This document shows, piece by piece, positions 43,539 through 57,429 of a DNA stretch of 64,000 nucleotides; the first letter of the stretch is position 1; the number at the start of each line of letters is the position of its first letter. The notes under the pieces are model-generated. The model was given only the letters and a program-made list of their open reading frames with translations. It made no database searches and was not told the DNA's origin. A program made the translations under genes and the position numbers. This stretch comes from Pelodera strongyloides. Taxonomy: Eukaryota > Nematoda > Chromadorea > Rhabditida > Rhabditidae. Where the stretch lies: NCBI GenBank assembly GCA_036852015.1, contig JAANDG010000458.1:55123-119122 (forward strand), read 5' to 3'.

Positions 43539-43891
43539 TGTTAGGTATTACGGTATATACCTAAGAATTATTATATGTGTAGTTTGTTACTATAATGTGT
43601 TTAGTTAATCACTCACATTTGCTCACTGATCTTTTCGTCCTTAGTGATCAGTGGAACACACTATGTCTTGCCGTTGGCAAATTATCTAATTGCGACTACC
43701 CGCAAGTTATTAGTGTTTATATTATTGGTGTTTGATCAGTACGTAGCCATCCGTATATAAAGGCTACGGCCTAACACTCATTGCTCATTATATCGACTCT
43801 TCTACTTCGTAATAAACCTATTATTCTACTGGTCGTACTCTTGGCGCTCAGATCTGTTTGTATCACAGAAGTCATATCTTGATACATAACA
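43539..43891 (+). repeat. 3' LTR
   Basis: 353 bp, identical to the 5' LTR except T at 43740. AATAAA at 43811-43816 would serve as the element's polyadenylation signal. Followed by the target duplication ACACC. Confidence 0.95.
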
Positions 43892-44607
43892 ACACCCAAG
43901 CGTGAACAGGAACTAGATTGGAAAACTGGTTATCTAATTTGTATAAACAAAAGCAGAAAACCAGCAAGCTGAAGCTGGTCTGGAACGCCAACTGCCAACA
44001 CAAAAAAACTGCATTCAGGAGGCTTGCCTTCATGACAAAAAAAGATGCACCCTAGAATCCTAGCTTTCTTATCAACAAAAAGTTCTAGATAGTTATGCAC
44101 AATAGTAGAAATGAAAAAATATCAGAGAAAGAGAGAGAGAGAGGGAGATTGTATTGTGGTTGATTACTGTTGAGCGCACGTTTAGGATTCGAAAAAAAAA
44201 TTAGGATCGCGTACGGACATTTCACAGCTGACAGTGACAGCTTATGGGATAACTAAATGATCATTATTCAACTGGTTAAATGTACGGTTACGTAAGTTAC
44301 GTTACATGTGCAAGACCAAGATGAAACGATACGGGCGAAGGATTGTTGCATCGTTGCATGCGAAGAGTGTGCTTGGATTGGATAATCAAGAGCACCAAGC
44401 TCCTAGTTGACCTTACCCCAAACCAGCGAATACGGAATTGGGATAAAAATATTGGAAGAACTGGGAACATCTATAAATATAAATGCAGAAAGCACAGACA
44501 CCGGTTCTGTTTGCTCCAACTTGGGAAGAAAGTACATGCAATAAGATTCGCGCATTCGCGGCGATGAAAAGAAAAAGTACGCGGTATACGAGTTACGAGT
44601 GTGCGAC

Positions 44608-44609
<2 letters not shown>

Positions 44610-44681
<72 letters not shown>
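44610..44681. repeat. (GA)n microsatellite
   Basis: About 70 bp of uninterrupted GA dinucleotides. Confidence 0.95.
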
Positions 44682-44684
<3 letters not shown>

Positions 44685-47600
44685 AACTGAATTGGACGTT
44701 GGATACTAGCTAGCTAGGATGGGAATTAAAGCGAAATATCATCATCATCCGATTTTTGAAACGCATCGAGTAAAACAGCATTCTTATGCTGCATATGCAA
44801 ATGAACATAAGTTAGAATGGAAAATCGAGTTAAACTCGGGCAAGTCGGCAAATTAGCGTAATTACGTAAGGATTCAGTTGTCTACAATTCAAAACTATAA
44901 GAGGACGAAAAGCTTTAAGAGGAAAATTGAGCCTGCGCGGAATAACACAACGATGTTGTTAGTAATGTAAAAAAACGTTTCAAACAGAGAAGAGAATGGT
45001 AGGTTCGCAAGATGAAATCATTTACGGAGAGTTTATTTCTGTACATGGGCGTCACGGTCACAGACGAAAGGATTTTAATTTAAAAAAAACAAGTGTGCGT
45101 CATACGTGAGTGAAATATGAAGCACTGTAGGACAGAAATGCTTATCATCTTATTGGTGAATGCTTATCATCACACTAACAACTAACTACTTTCTCCTGAC
45201 TTTTCTATATTCAGCATGTGAAAGTCAGGCAAGGAGGCAAGTCAGAGTCAGGCTCAAAAATATCACAAACTAGAAGGAACTAGGAACACCATCCCAGACA
45301 CGCTACACAAACAAGTGGAGGTTAGCTCTCCTGATATTGGGACGGGACACGGGACACAGTGTGAGTGGGACAGACATAGGCGGAAATTGATGAGTGTGGC
45401 GAGGTTGAGGTAGCTCACGGTGACAACCTGGCTACCACGTACGTCGTACGTGTTGGGTTAGGGTTAGGGTAATGATAAGAGGAAGTCAAAACATATGCAA
45501 ACAGCCAGTGCCAGAGAGATTTCTCTGAAAAACGGATGATGAGCTGAGATGATGAGATGATGAGGCAAATGGTGCCCCAAAAACATCCGGCAATGTTTGA
45601 CCGTTTGACGAGTGAGTAGAACGGCATGCCAAATAAACTAAGGACATATAGGATAAGTTGAACATCGTTACCCCTTAGTTTGAGATCAGTAATTACCCAA
45701 TTATCATAGAGATTGTGATTGCAGGTTGTTCTACCCTACCCTTACCTTTATATTTTACTTTCTGGCTTCTCGCCGGATATGGGAAGAAAGCACGGAAACG
45801 GAATACAGAACTGTACTGCAGAAGGTCATAAAAATGAGAAAGGGGTAAAACGCGCACAGTCGTACTACGGCTACAGCTACGATATCTACGTGGGTACGCC
45901 GTGCCACGGGAATGGAGAATGGACAAAGTACAAAGGAGACTTGCTCACAGCGGAAACAAAAATTATCAATAAACTGGAAACCGGAGGAAATTGAAATTGA
46001 GCGCATATGTAGACAGAAAAATAGCAAGATGTGCTGAGCTGAGCTCTAAGCCCGCCGGTGAGCTCATCGGCGACGACAACCACCTCGGCAGTTAGGGTAT
46101 TGCACAAAATTTCGAGGACGCATGGCTAGGCTGAACAACAAGATATTGCATAACTTTAAAGGATAAAAGGATGCATGGCTGAACCGAACCACCTCCGGAT
46201 TAGAATACTAGACAAGATGTGATACGAGGACTCATCCGAAACGTATCAGTATAACAAATAGCCAAATTTCGGGAACGTCCACCTAGACCGGCCAACATTT
46301 TAAGTTAGCCTTAGCCGGAAGGTGAGACAAGAACATACACACCACGTGTCGACGGGTAAAGAGGCTCAGGCCAGATAGACCTGCAAAGTATTTCAATTTT
46401 CAATTGACAGGTCCATGGACGGAAAGAAAGATTAAGAGATGGTGGCACCAGGCACCAGGCACGCACAGATTGCCGTGGATGGCAAACGGACTTTTGGCGA
46501 GGACATTTAGTAACTACACTAGAGAGTTGACAGTACGCAAATATCAAATTTACATTGACAATTGCCAATTGACCGTATCAGGACTAAAAGGGCCGGCCGT
46601 TCCTTCATTTGAAAGTTTAAACAGATGATCCGGAGAAAACAGGTTTAATCTGCAATACCAACTTTGTGCCAAATTGTGAATTTGTGAAGTTTGTTACATG
46701 AATTCCTAGTGTAAGGACAATACACAAGAGTCACCCAGAATTTTAGAATAATCGTTATTTTGAGATATGGTAAGTAAAACACCACAACACCAGCGATATT
46801 TCTCAATTTATCACAAAAAAAACTTCTGTCCTATCTCAACACGCTCAGAGATGAGAACGAAAATCAGAAAGATAGATTAGGGAATCACGAAAAGGCTGTC
46901 TGCCATCAAAACTAGGCTGTGAGCATGCACAGCGCAAAGTATTTTGCCAACAGGCCCTGGATTTTAAAAATAATTAGAACCAGCCAAAGAGCCAAACGGA
47001 ACAAGTCGTTCCTCAAGAAGCGGAAAACTCTGTTCTGTGAATAGTTGGCGAAACACAATGGAACGTTGGGTTGGATGGTGGGAGATGGAGAGCAAACAAA
47101 TCTGTCCCAACGATCTATTGGTGACATTGGTGTGCGCCCGTGCAGCAAGGCGCCGAACGGACCAAAAAATAACCAAATATGACGAACTACGACTGACGCT
47201 ATTTTCTCTGAATAAACAGGAAGTGATGCTTAACGTAAGGAATCTTCATGGAATTTTCGTTAGGCGACGCGCCACTACAGTTAGCGAGATGTGAAAGGGA
47301 AGGTAAGAGAAACGAAGACTATCGCTATCCATATTAAGCGATATAAATAAAAATGAAACCGAACAAAGTGTACCTGTTCTGAATCTTTTCCTTGTACGAT
47401 TCTATCTCCACGAATGGCCCTCCAGTCCTCCGACTTCATCTAGGTTGTCCCTCAGGCACACATCTTATCGCACGCACTCCATATTCGGCACTTCACGGTA
47501 GCCGCAAGCTCGTAGATGTTGGGATCGTGGTTCCCGTTCGGGCGACCGAAGTCATTGCGCAGCACAAAATAATCGGATACAGATTAGCACATAAAAATCA

Positions 47601-48373
47601 GATTAGCTACATTAGCACGTAAACTAAAATATGAATGTTCTAGTATTATATACTTCTAACGATTAGGAATGATAAAAAGACCCGAGATAACATCTCGCCG
47701 TAGTTTTTACTAGCTATTTCATTGGCCTGAAGTATTCAAAATCAAAACCGACACCACCGTAAGTAAGAACAAAGGGCAACCAAATTCAAAATCAACTTTT
47801 GTCGCAATGTTATATAATTTTATATAACAAAGCATTTAAAGATTTGGTGTATGTCATGTTTGTGTATGTCATTTAAATCTTTTACCGTACTTCAAAAGTT
47901 CATTGCACACTAACTTAATCAAAATCAAAACGTAAGCGCGTTTTTGCCTCGGTGTATCAAATTGCCTGCGAACTTGAGTTTCAAAGTTTGCTCACTACAT
48001 GGTTTTTTTTCTAGACCTTAGTCATGTTCTGTTTGATAAAGGAGGGGTGTGCAAGCAGTGTTTTGGCAATATGTAACATTACTGGATGTGGGCCCAGTTG
48101 CAAACAAAATACATTACCCAGATAGCTGATGCAACCTGCAAGATCTAACACAGCGATGATACCAAACGAACACTCCAGCTTTGAAAACAAAATAATTACA
48201 AATCGCACCAAAGACATATTTTCCGACTTTAAAATTCCCCCTCCGTTTAAGACTAATCTACTCGAGTGTTTCTAAAAAACCTTATTCTACACGGATCAGT
48301 CGAGCTAGACCAACCGAATACCCTAAATTAAATCATACGCACATCCAAGAACACGGTAACCCTCACAGAGTGT

Positions 48374-48393
48374 CGGGCGGACCTGTCCGCCCG
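48374..48393. repeat. perfect GC-rich hairpin
   Basis: GGGCGGAC-CT-GTCCGCCC, a 9-bp stem (including the closing C-G) with a 2-base loop. A second perfect hairpin, GGGGTGAT-CCC-ATCACCCC, lies at 48528-48546. Both sit in a locally GC-rich 200-bp stretch that may be one structured RNA or transposon end; I do not recognise it. Confidence 0.6.
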
Positions 48394-50391
48394 CTGCACC
48401 GGGTTAAACTATGCTTTTCCCCGCACAGGTCCCGGGGCCGCGGTTAAACAGCCCCGTTGGTTATACTACATGTCTCAGCAGCCAAGACCCACTATGAAGC
48501 AGACATGAATAACTCTCTCAGAGTCTTGGGGTGATCCCATCACCCCACCGGCCCGAGTTACCCACGAACTACCTGATAATGTGACCTATTTAGGGTATTA
48601 AGTCATGGTTGTTCAAACAATCAGTGGAGAACTCAGTTTCTAAGAAACCCTTACAAGATTAATCGTAAACTAAAGAAGAAATAATAAGCTCGGAAAAGAC
48701 AGTCTTGGGTGGAATTGCAATATATTAGTTTCCAAAGACCACGTGTTTGCTTAGTGTCATGGATGCGAAGATCCAACACATTGCACCAGCTAACTGGGTA
48801 ATATATTTCAAACGCAAACAGAACCACACCCAATAATATTAGGAGTAGCAGAAACGCAACTTGCACACGCCTCTATTTAGCAAGCACGCTTGACTGAGAA
48901 CCAGAAAAAAACCATGTAATTGTAACTTTTTAAACACAAGTACATAGATAACTTGGTGCCCAAAAGCAATGCGTGTCTATTGAATATTCACTTTAGACCT
49001 AGCACTAAACCAAGTGTTAATGTGTCAAAACTAACCAACCGAGAAACTAACCAACCGAGAACCTGTGATTGGTCGCTGAAAGGTACCAGCTGTGAGGTAG
49101 CCGGGAAGTCCAAAGTCACAGAATAAGTACTGCACAGCAGTTCTGCAAAAAACCAAAATGAACAGATAGTAACACAACCAGTAGCAGTAAACGATAAGCA
49201 TAAATGAACTGTTACGAAACTATATACAGAACAAACAGGATACTAAAACATACGTACATCACAGTTCGTAGGAGCCGAAACTAGGATGGGCGGGGCCTAA
49301 AATCTCGGAAAATTGTGCGTCCATTGTCATTTTGGCCCCGCCCTAATTTTTGCAGTTCACTAATTTTTTGACGACCACTATTTGTTTTGAAATAAAATCA
49401 CAGAAACTGGGAAACGCAGAAATTAAATTAAGAATGTGTTGGGAAGTGTTACACACTTCTTGATATAAGCCGATAAGCGGCATGCGCGGATTGACGGTTG
49501 GCTCTCTCATGGGACGGGTGAGCTCTTGATGGGACGGCTATACTTCAATGCGACGGTTTGCCTCTGTATGGGACTGTTGGCCTCGCATGCGACGGTTATA
49601 CTTTCAGAGGATAGACAGTACAGTACAGGCCGGCGGAGCTTTTCCACCGTGGTTGACTGTCTCATGTGTGGGCAAGGACATGTTGGTCCGAAATATTAAA
49701 ATACGTTTTTACTGCGTATATCCATCCGTTAGCAGCGGAGAGGAGTGCCCTGGGCTCCTCTCTTCTGTGCGAGGCTCGGCTGGTTGGAAAAATGAGGTAC
49801 GTCCGGGCTTCGCCAGACGCTTGCCTGATATACCAGAGTAAGGGCGACGCCGATAGTCCAGCGAGAGAGGTAAAGTGCTAGGCGAGCCCCATTTTTTCGC
49901 CGCGCACCAACCGAGTTGCCTCAGTGTGGCTTGCCGATGAAATTGGTATCGGATGTAGTTTTCTATATATCTAACAATAAGAAACTGAACAAGCGTCTTT
50001 GGCCAACGATTAGTGTCTCTTCTTCCGACCCTCAATGAGACGGTTTCTCTTGCATGGACGGCTATACTTCCATGGGACCGCTATTCTTGAATAGATCTGA
50101 TTTAAAGGCCGATTTTCGTAATAAATGTAGCAAGCATTTACGCGAATGAACATTTTGCTACGGTCAAATATAATCAATACGACCTCCGCCGCCTTTCTAA
50201 AGGTCATTCATTACACGCAGCGCACTTCGCCCTGACTTCGTTAGAAGCTCGCATGGTATGCCCACAATAAGGCTACCTGACGAGAATCTGTGCAAACAAA
50301 TATAAAAACGGTGCGCGGCGCTTTCGCCTATTCTTCGCTTCATTTCCGCGAAAGGGTAGTCGGTGCACTCGCCTGCATCTGGCGAGAGCGC

Positions 50392-50399
50392 TATAAAAG
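50392..50399 (+). promoter_or_regulatory. candidate TATA box
   Basis: TATAAAAG in GC-richer DNA, followed about 75 bp later by a splice-donor-like CAG/GTAAGAG (about 50478) and at 50753-50758 by AATAAA. This could be a small transcription unit with a 72-codon frame (50514-50732) of no recognised family, or a decayed LTR. Weak. Confidence 0.3.
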
Positions 50400-51179
50400 G
50401 GTGATTGCCCGAAGTAGGCGTCGGCATCGGGAGTGTTGGAGAAGACGCGGATAGTAACGTATCTGTATGCTATCAGGTAAGAGCCCGTAACAAACAAGCT
50501 TATTTGAGCCGCGGTGGAGAATAATCTAATGTTGCCAAATATCGTGTATTTAGTGGACAGGAAGGGCCTCAAAGAAATTCAGGGTGTTCTCCACATACAA
50601 AGGGTGGAGACTTTCGATATTCGGGAAATTCCATATTCCGGGACGTCGGATTACCGTGCCCCGCTCACACAACGCGCTCGATGGTGGCCCTTTACCACCC
50701 ACGTCGATGCGAATGGACGAGCATCTTGTTGAGACGCTCAAGAGAACACTCCATAAATAAAGCGGCGAGGGTGATATACTTGAGAAGTTGCATGAACTAT
50801 CTTTTAGAATTCCGCTGACATAGCATCGAAACAAGAAGTGTATTGTGTTCCCGAATAAGATGAGATGTTATACTGTACCATTATTCTCAAAACCTCCACA
50901 GGAATGATGCGCTGTGCGTTGTGCTCCAGAGTATCTTCTAGCTAGCGCCAGGTTATTGATCCGTAAAGTTGTAAATGTAAATGAAAAGATTTTTTTCCTG
51001 AACAAAGTCAGGGTCCCATGTCGCGTAAGATATAGGTTATTTTGCGCTGTGGAGGTTTTCTCAAACGAGTGGCTTTCAAATATATTTCTTTGAAAGAAAG
51101 TCGCAAAGTACTCTAATTTAGGATGTTGCGCGATTTGAAGCTTTTTGACTACTTACAATTAGCACGCGATTTGGCGCGC

Positions 51180-52440
51180 TAATTTTCTAGAAAACTAGGA
51201 GGTGTACTGAGCTAATACTTCTACAGTAATTTTCAAAATTGTCTATTCTTGGGCGCTTTCTGGTTTCAAATTGATCCAGAACGTTTGCGATATTAAAAAT
51301 AATATTGTTACATCACCATTTTCGGCTATTTACTGTGAAAATGTGACGACATGTTTCGCGCTGTGCCATTTTTCTCGAAGAAAATGACGTATATCAAGCT
51401 AATTTTTTCATAGAAATGTTTAAAATTGTTTATTCTAGGGCGCTTACTAGTTTTAACATGATATATGAACTTTGAGGTATGAACAAATAATATTTACTGC
51501 AATCCAAGCAACTTTCGCATTTTTTGTTTTTGGTGAAAATAACGACGTGTTTTGCGCTGTCCCAAATTTCTCGAAGAATATGAGGTGTATCAAGCTCATT
51601 TTCGCGCAGGAATCTTTAAAATTGTCTATTCTTGGGCGCTTGCTAGTTTCAAGTTGATCCATAACGTTTGAGGTATTGAAAAATAATTTTTTTATCCCGG
51701 ACGGTGCACCACTGTACAGACTAGCTGCGCAATGATTAACCTTTTATTCAATGAAAGGCAATATTAGTAATGGCACGATCCTCGATGAAATGACGATGTT
51801 TCGCGCTGTCCCAAATTTTCGAAGAATATGAGGTGTATCAAGCTCATTTTCGCGCAGGAATCTTTAAAATTGTCTATTCTTGGGCGCTTGCTAGTTTCAA
51901 GTTGATCCATAACGTTTGAGGTATTGAAAAATAATTTTTTTACATCATCATTTTTGGCTATTTTCCATTAAAATGACGATGTGTTTCGCGCTGTCCCAAA
52001 TTTCTCGAAGAATATGAGGTGTATCAAGCTAATTTTCGCGCAGGAATCTTTAAAATTGTCTATTCTTGGTGTAGTCAAGTTGATCTCGTTTGATTTTCAT
52101 CATCATTTTTGGCTAGGATGTGTTTCGCGCTGTCCCAAATTTTTCGAAGAATATGAGGTGTATCAAGCTCATTTTCACGCAGGAATCTTTAAAATTGTCT
52201 ATTCTTGGGCGCTTGCTAGTTTCAAATTGATCCATAACGTTTGAGGTATTGAAAAATATTTTTTTTTACATCATCATTTTTGGCTATTTTTCATTAAAAT
52301 TACGATGTGTTTCGCGCTGTCCCAAATTTTTCGAAGAATATGAGGTGTATCGAGCTAATTTTTTTGCAGAAATGTTCAGAATTGGCTAATCTTGGGCGCT
52401 TGCTAGTTTCAAGTTAATCCATAAAGAACCGTTTCTAAAA
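51180..52440. repeat. tandem repeat array, unit about 200 bp, six to seven copies
   Basis: Units contain TTTCGCGCTGTCCCAAATTT, TCGAAGAATATGAGGTGTAT, TTTAAAATTGTCTATTCTTG and GGCGCTTGCTAGTTTCAAGT in fixed order. Clear copies start near 51350, 51545, 51790, 51985, 52120 and 52305, with an older one from about 51180. One copy (about 52070-52110) is internally deleted. Short frames inside are shared between units and do not look coding. Confidence 0.85.
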
Positions 52441-54938
52441 TATGTATTTTTATAAAGATATTTTTTATTCAAAAATTAAATTTTCGAAATTCCCCACATT
52501 TCGTCCATAGTATTTTCTCGTACTTTCCGCCTACTGCCGAAGGTTTGCTTGGGCCTACGAACTGTGACATGGCTAATGCAACAAAAAGAAGATCAAATCA
52601 AGAACATTTTCGAAAGTGAAACAAGAAATTTGCATAATTCGGGCCGCCCGTTGTTCGGACAGGTCGCAAAGTGGAATAGTTTGGAAGTGGGCGGGTCGCA
52701 AATCCGCGCGTTTGTAACATATTTTGAATGTCACTCGATTTCAATAAAAAAATTAATAGTGGTTCAACATCAATAAAAGACCATTCCGTACAAAATAATA
52801 TATGATGTTTTATGACTTTAGTTCCACAGATTTCCATCTATTCAGATATAGGGAGAAATCGGGGATGATAAGAGCAGTCCAAATACAGATTCAGCTTGAA
52901 AAATGAATGAATGCCAAAATCTCCATTAGTGAGACAGTTGGTAGTCTTCCTAAATAAATAATAATTTATTACACCACAAAGGTGCGCACAAACATCATTA
53001 TAGTAATGAATCCCTGGTAACGGATTTAGCACCTATACATACGAGACGAGATGTTACGGTTGGTCAAGCAAAAGCAAAACGTATTATTTACGAGAGCTAC
53101 ACCGCTTGTAAGATCAAATCAACGAGTGAAGGTCTAACACATTACTGAAAAATTGAAAATTATTGTGTTTACTAATACGAGTCATGTCCAGGCCTATGAA
53201 TCCAAAACTCTTCCCCAATGAAAACAATCAAATCAACGCAAAACTTTGGCCAGTGCACTGCATCATTTGTAATAACACCTCAGTGAAATATCACCTTATT
53301 TATCACATCAGTCAAAGAAACTCATAGTCGTGTCGTTACTAGTCGTGCCCAGCCGTCTCCTAGGAATCCAACTCTCTTTCAACGCTACACTTTGGCCGGT
53401 GCGCGGCTCACAAAAACGCATGTGCTGTACAACTGCTGGCTTTGCGCCGGGCTACAGCGCTTTTCAATATATATGCAGGTTTTGTCCGCAAATAACATAC
53501 GCGGGATTATCAGGCGCACAAGCCGCCCACATAGCCCACCGTTTCTCGTACACTTGCGTCATTTCCACCTATATGAACCAAGTGTAGGCCTGCCAAGTTT
53601 CCTCAATGAGGCCCTCGCCTACATCTGACGCCCAGTACTCGAATCCACCCACATGTAGCACGGTCCGGTTTATGGTACAATGACATCACTCCTTGATTTG
53701 TTTCCTGGCAATGATTGGGTAATATGTACACAAAAACACTCACACAGAGCTTCGAGATTCATGTTAGTACGGGGTAACTTTCTCTTTACGATAAGTTACC
53801 CGCTCTTCGGTAAGATTGGCGGCCTGGGTTGTTTTCGCAAACCAATGATTCCATTTCTTTTATCTGCAGTTGATGCTCCATACACATTCTACAGCATGTG
53901 AATGAAGTGTGTAATAGGACAATTGAACGGTTTGCCTTCTGTGCAGGAACGCACTGGGCAACGATGAAAATGTCTACACCGAAAAGCTGCTCTTTTAAGT
54001 TCTTCACTTTTCGCGTATAGGAAGGTTGACTCGACGACTGTACGAAATGCGTAAAGTTATGCAGAACAGGGCAAAGTGCGCGCGGAGACATTGCTAAAAC
54101 CGTCAGATTTTTTGGCGCCTTTCATAAAAATACGCAAATGTTGCAACAAAATAAATGACAAAATTTAGCTTCGGAACTATACGAATTTTTTCATAATAAA
54201 TAATAAAAAAACAAGCTGAATTGATCGAGTAACTCGAGAGTTTGCGTATGCCGTATACCACCGAATTATTTGAAGCTCACTAAAGTCTTTGTGCTCAATT
54301 CCCATAATCAGCTGTTGTCAACGCCGCGTAATCACCTGAGAGATAACTCGTGGACGAATGGTAAAGCTCTGTTCGCTTTACTATTTGTGGAGTGGACCCA
54401 TCCGGAAGGGTGGAGAGTGCTTGTCTCACCTCTCTGTTATTGAACCTGAGGCAATGGGCACTGGTCCACATGGGACTGGTAATTGAATGTTATCCGGATA
54501 ATTAATTACCTCAAAGGCGAGTTCTCAAGCCAATTTTTGACTCACCCGGTGTGGTGATGATGTATTAATCGTAATTGTAATAAGTAATTTATGTATGGTG
54601 ATTTTTTTGAGATGACAGGATAGCCTGGTGGCTGCGAGAGACCTCCATACACATACACCTTATATTTATACTACTTCACCAAGCTTTATATATAACTCTT
54701 TATTCAAGCAATACGATTTAACAAACGGACAATGTCAATGAAAGAGATAGACACACACAGGCTAGGCACGTTTAAGAGGCCCAGCTACTCACGCGGTGCG
54801 AAAATACAAATCAGTAACCGAATTAGACAAAGAAAACACCTATCATCAGATAAAATTGGTAGTTAGACAGTGGAGTAGGATGTTTCTGATGCTAGGCCCC
54901 CATTTGACTGTTTTTTTGTTGCTTGTCAACTTTTCATA

Positions 54939-55091
54939 ATGGGGTTTGCAAGTATCCCAAAAATTCGGTGTGATTCTGTCAATACTACCGTATTTCTGCA
55001 CGAAACCTGCATATATAATATGGAAAATTAAAAAAATATTCTCGTGTAGTTCCAATATACGGTAAATTTTCAGTATACTTGCAAACCCCAT
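54939..55091. mobile_element. ATGGGGTTTGCAAGTAT MITE copy
   Basis: Reverse orientation relative to 11347-11500, with the same ends and interior (CCGTATTTCTGCACGAAACC). About 153 bp. Confidence 0.85.
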
Positions 55092-55126
55092 AAAACAATG
55101 ATCAAAAAAACATTACTTCCTCACGC

Positions 55127-57118
55127 GTGCGCATTTTACCGGTGTGCGAAATGGGCGTTCAATGGTCGCCGCCACTACAGACGTTGGCTACGCCGCAGGC
55201 TACGAATAACATGGCGCAGGAGGGCACATGTTGGGTGCGTATCAGAGAAGGAACGGAAAAACTTTTCTGCCAACTAATTCGAGAAATTATGTTGATGGGG
55301 GGAGGGAGGGGCGACATAATTTTTCTAAAATTATGTTGGTAGAGAGTGGAGGCTGGCAGTACCCTCGGGCCTCAAAACCGATCGATTTCCAGCCTCCTGG
55401 GACGTTCTCTCAAATCAATTTTTGAAATGCTCCTTCGGGAGCACCCGTCGTAGGTACATACGAAGGGATGCGGTTGTAAGTGAGGAGAAGTTGCAAGTGA
55501 TTAATTGATTTGTACTTAGGTGTGTGGTGTGTGTGTGTGTGATACGTTTATAGTTAGTCGTTCTTTAGATATATTGCACTTCTCTCTAGCTTATGTTGTT
55601 TACTAACACATACTCCTACTAACATCAGTTGTGTGTGTACATTGACCAAGATTGTTAGCTCTTGGCAAAGGTCCATACGATAAAGGATGATGGCTATATT
55701 CTCTGTGTACATTTAAATATCTACAACACATTATATACAGAGCTATTTATATTAGAATCGCTAGCGGCGGGGCCGGCCGCTAGCTAGTTCTACACGGTCA
55801 TCGTTTTGGCCCTTGTGTATACTTTGTGTTTTTATTATCTGCATAATTTATTTATAAAACATAATGTTGGGAAAATGTTTTGCAAGAAATGCGGCAACAG
55901 CGAGTAAAATGATGACGAAAAACTGTTTCCTTGAACCAATACGCACCGTAACCCTAGCAATTGTCCAGTATATGGCCGTGTTGAAAATGACTCGACGAAC
56001 GTTATTCCACTAATAAATCGGTCGCATACAAAAATAAAAAATTTAGCATAGAGGTCTTCTATTTTCTTTAGAACTATTGCGCAAAGCATCGATACTTGTT
56101 CAGAGTATTGAGTATACAAATCACTGGCATATAATGTTTCTAACGCTGAATTATATTCTTCGTCCTTGTCGGACCCCGGAGGGTCCTTTTCAAAAAATTG
56201 GCTAGAGACACCACCCCGTAAACCGCGCTCGTTGTTGGCCCGAGGGCATGGAAGTGCTGAGGGGTGGAACAAAATTCCATGTAGTCAGATTCGACAAACA
56301 ACCTCGCCTCCGAAATGATTTAGGGCGGCTGGCCTCACAGTTACGAGCGAAACTGTTGCATTCTCGAAGCTCGGATGAGAGCCTAGGCTGACGGATAGGC
56401 GTATTCACAGCTATGCAAATGATATGACCACTTTGTATCTTACGAACGTCGCCGTGGCGCTCAGAGAATGAGCACCGAACGCTCACAGCTTTCATTATAT
56501 TAGTCACATGGGGGTGATTGTCTCGTCTGTTGCGTCGAGCCTTTTGGCTGAAGAATGAAAATGCCAGTAAAATGCCAGAGAGATAGCGAGACCCGAGACG
56601 GCTGAGAAACAAGAGTGCCAGATCTGCAGACCCTTGTTTGGTGTCAAGCCATGTTGAATAAACGCCACCCATTCTAACCCAATCTATTAAAGGACAAAAA
56701 GAATAGCATATGATAGTTTCTAACCGCTTGATTAATATATGAAGCTCTTCTACTGAACATGCACACTGCAAAACGCCCAAGAAAAACAATGTGCTATTAG
56801 TATAAATTCTTCAAATTGGACTTTCCAAGTATTTGGGTGTGCCGAGTGTGCCCCGAAATGGGGTTCAAAAATTGGTGTAAGAGAACGTTCCAGGAGGCTG
56901 GAAATCGATCGGACTTGGTTCCGAGGGTATTGCCAGCCTCCGCTCAGCACCAACATAATTTAGTAAGGATTAGTTGGTCGTTCCTTCTCTGGATGCGTAT
57001 CAAAAAAGAGCATTTGTATGTGCATTTAATTGCAGCTTGCGGCGTATTCACCGTCTGTTGTTGCGGCGGCCATAGAACGCTCATTTCGTTCACGGGACCG
57101 AAGGGAAATGCGCCAGTG
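55127..57118. mobile_element. 2-kb element with about 300-bp inverted terminal repeats
   Basis: The left arm from about 55127 has GCGCATTTTACCGG, CGCCGCCACTACAGACG, GGCTGGCAGTACCCTCGG and CCAGCCTCCTGGGACG. It is mirrored by 56830-57118 ending GGAAATGCGCCAGTGA. Termini of the CACTGGCGC type recall hAT elements but I found no 8-bp duplication. The interior includes the dispersed repeat at 56169-56540 and no transposase. Confidence 0.6.
56169..56540. repeat. dispersed repeat, copy 2
   Basis: Matches 28656-29285: GACCCCGGAGGGTCC, then AAAAATTGGCTAGAG, and the block GGCGTATTCACAGCTATGCA through GCTCAGAGAATGAGCACC. The same GACCCCGGAGGGTCC + TTGGCTAGAG signature recurs at 58188-58222. Confidence 0.75.
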
Positions 57119-57429
57119 ATCCTATTTGCACCAATTCCGGAACGTATAAATATTTAAGATCAGGCGAATGGAATAGATGATTCTTCTCTAGTCCTTGTAA
57201 AGAGTAGAGTAATATTCACCTGATATAGCAATGGTGACCGATGCTTATTTGCAGGAAATAAAACACAATGTTAGCAAAATATACTCGGTCAGAACCACGA
57301 TTCTCCCAAAGCGTAAAATCTGTCCAGCTTTCTACGTAAGCTATGTGGTGAGCTTCTATTACGTTGCCAGTGACATACGTAAAGCACACACACATGTACA
57401 CTGACGAAACGTGGAGTACAAGCATCAAA

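Larger units (their letters stand above)
38369..43891 (+). mobile_element. Ty3/gypsy LTR retrotransposon, nearly intact
   Basis: A 5.5-kb element with 353-bp LTRs differing at one position (C at 38570, T at 43740), termini TGTTA...TAACA and 5-bp target duplication ACACC (38364-38368, 43892-43896). Order: LTR, primer-binding site, structured leader, single gag-pol frame, polypurine stretch AAGGTTGGAGG (43528-43538), LTR. The pol order protease-RT-RNase H-integrase is that of Ty3/gypsy. The integrase zinc-finger and C-terminal sequences resemble the Mag clade. No envelope gene. One LTR difference implies very recent insertion. Confidence 0.95.
43897..51170. other. long region without recognised genes
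   Basis: About 7 kb similar in character to the DNA on the other side of the retrotransposon. For example, ACCGAACAAAG.GTACCTGT-like words occur at about 37828 and 47357. It contains a (GA)n tract, hairpins at 48.4-48.5 kb, repeats of GGGACGGCTATACTTC at 49.5 and 50.06 kb, and a TATA-containing segment at 50.4 kb. No open frame shows a recognised domain. Confidence 0.45.

Noticed and set aside
45450..45470. Telomere-like GGGTTAGGGTTAGGGT
   Set aside because: Only about two and a half units; too short to claim a telomeric or interstitial telomere array.
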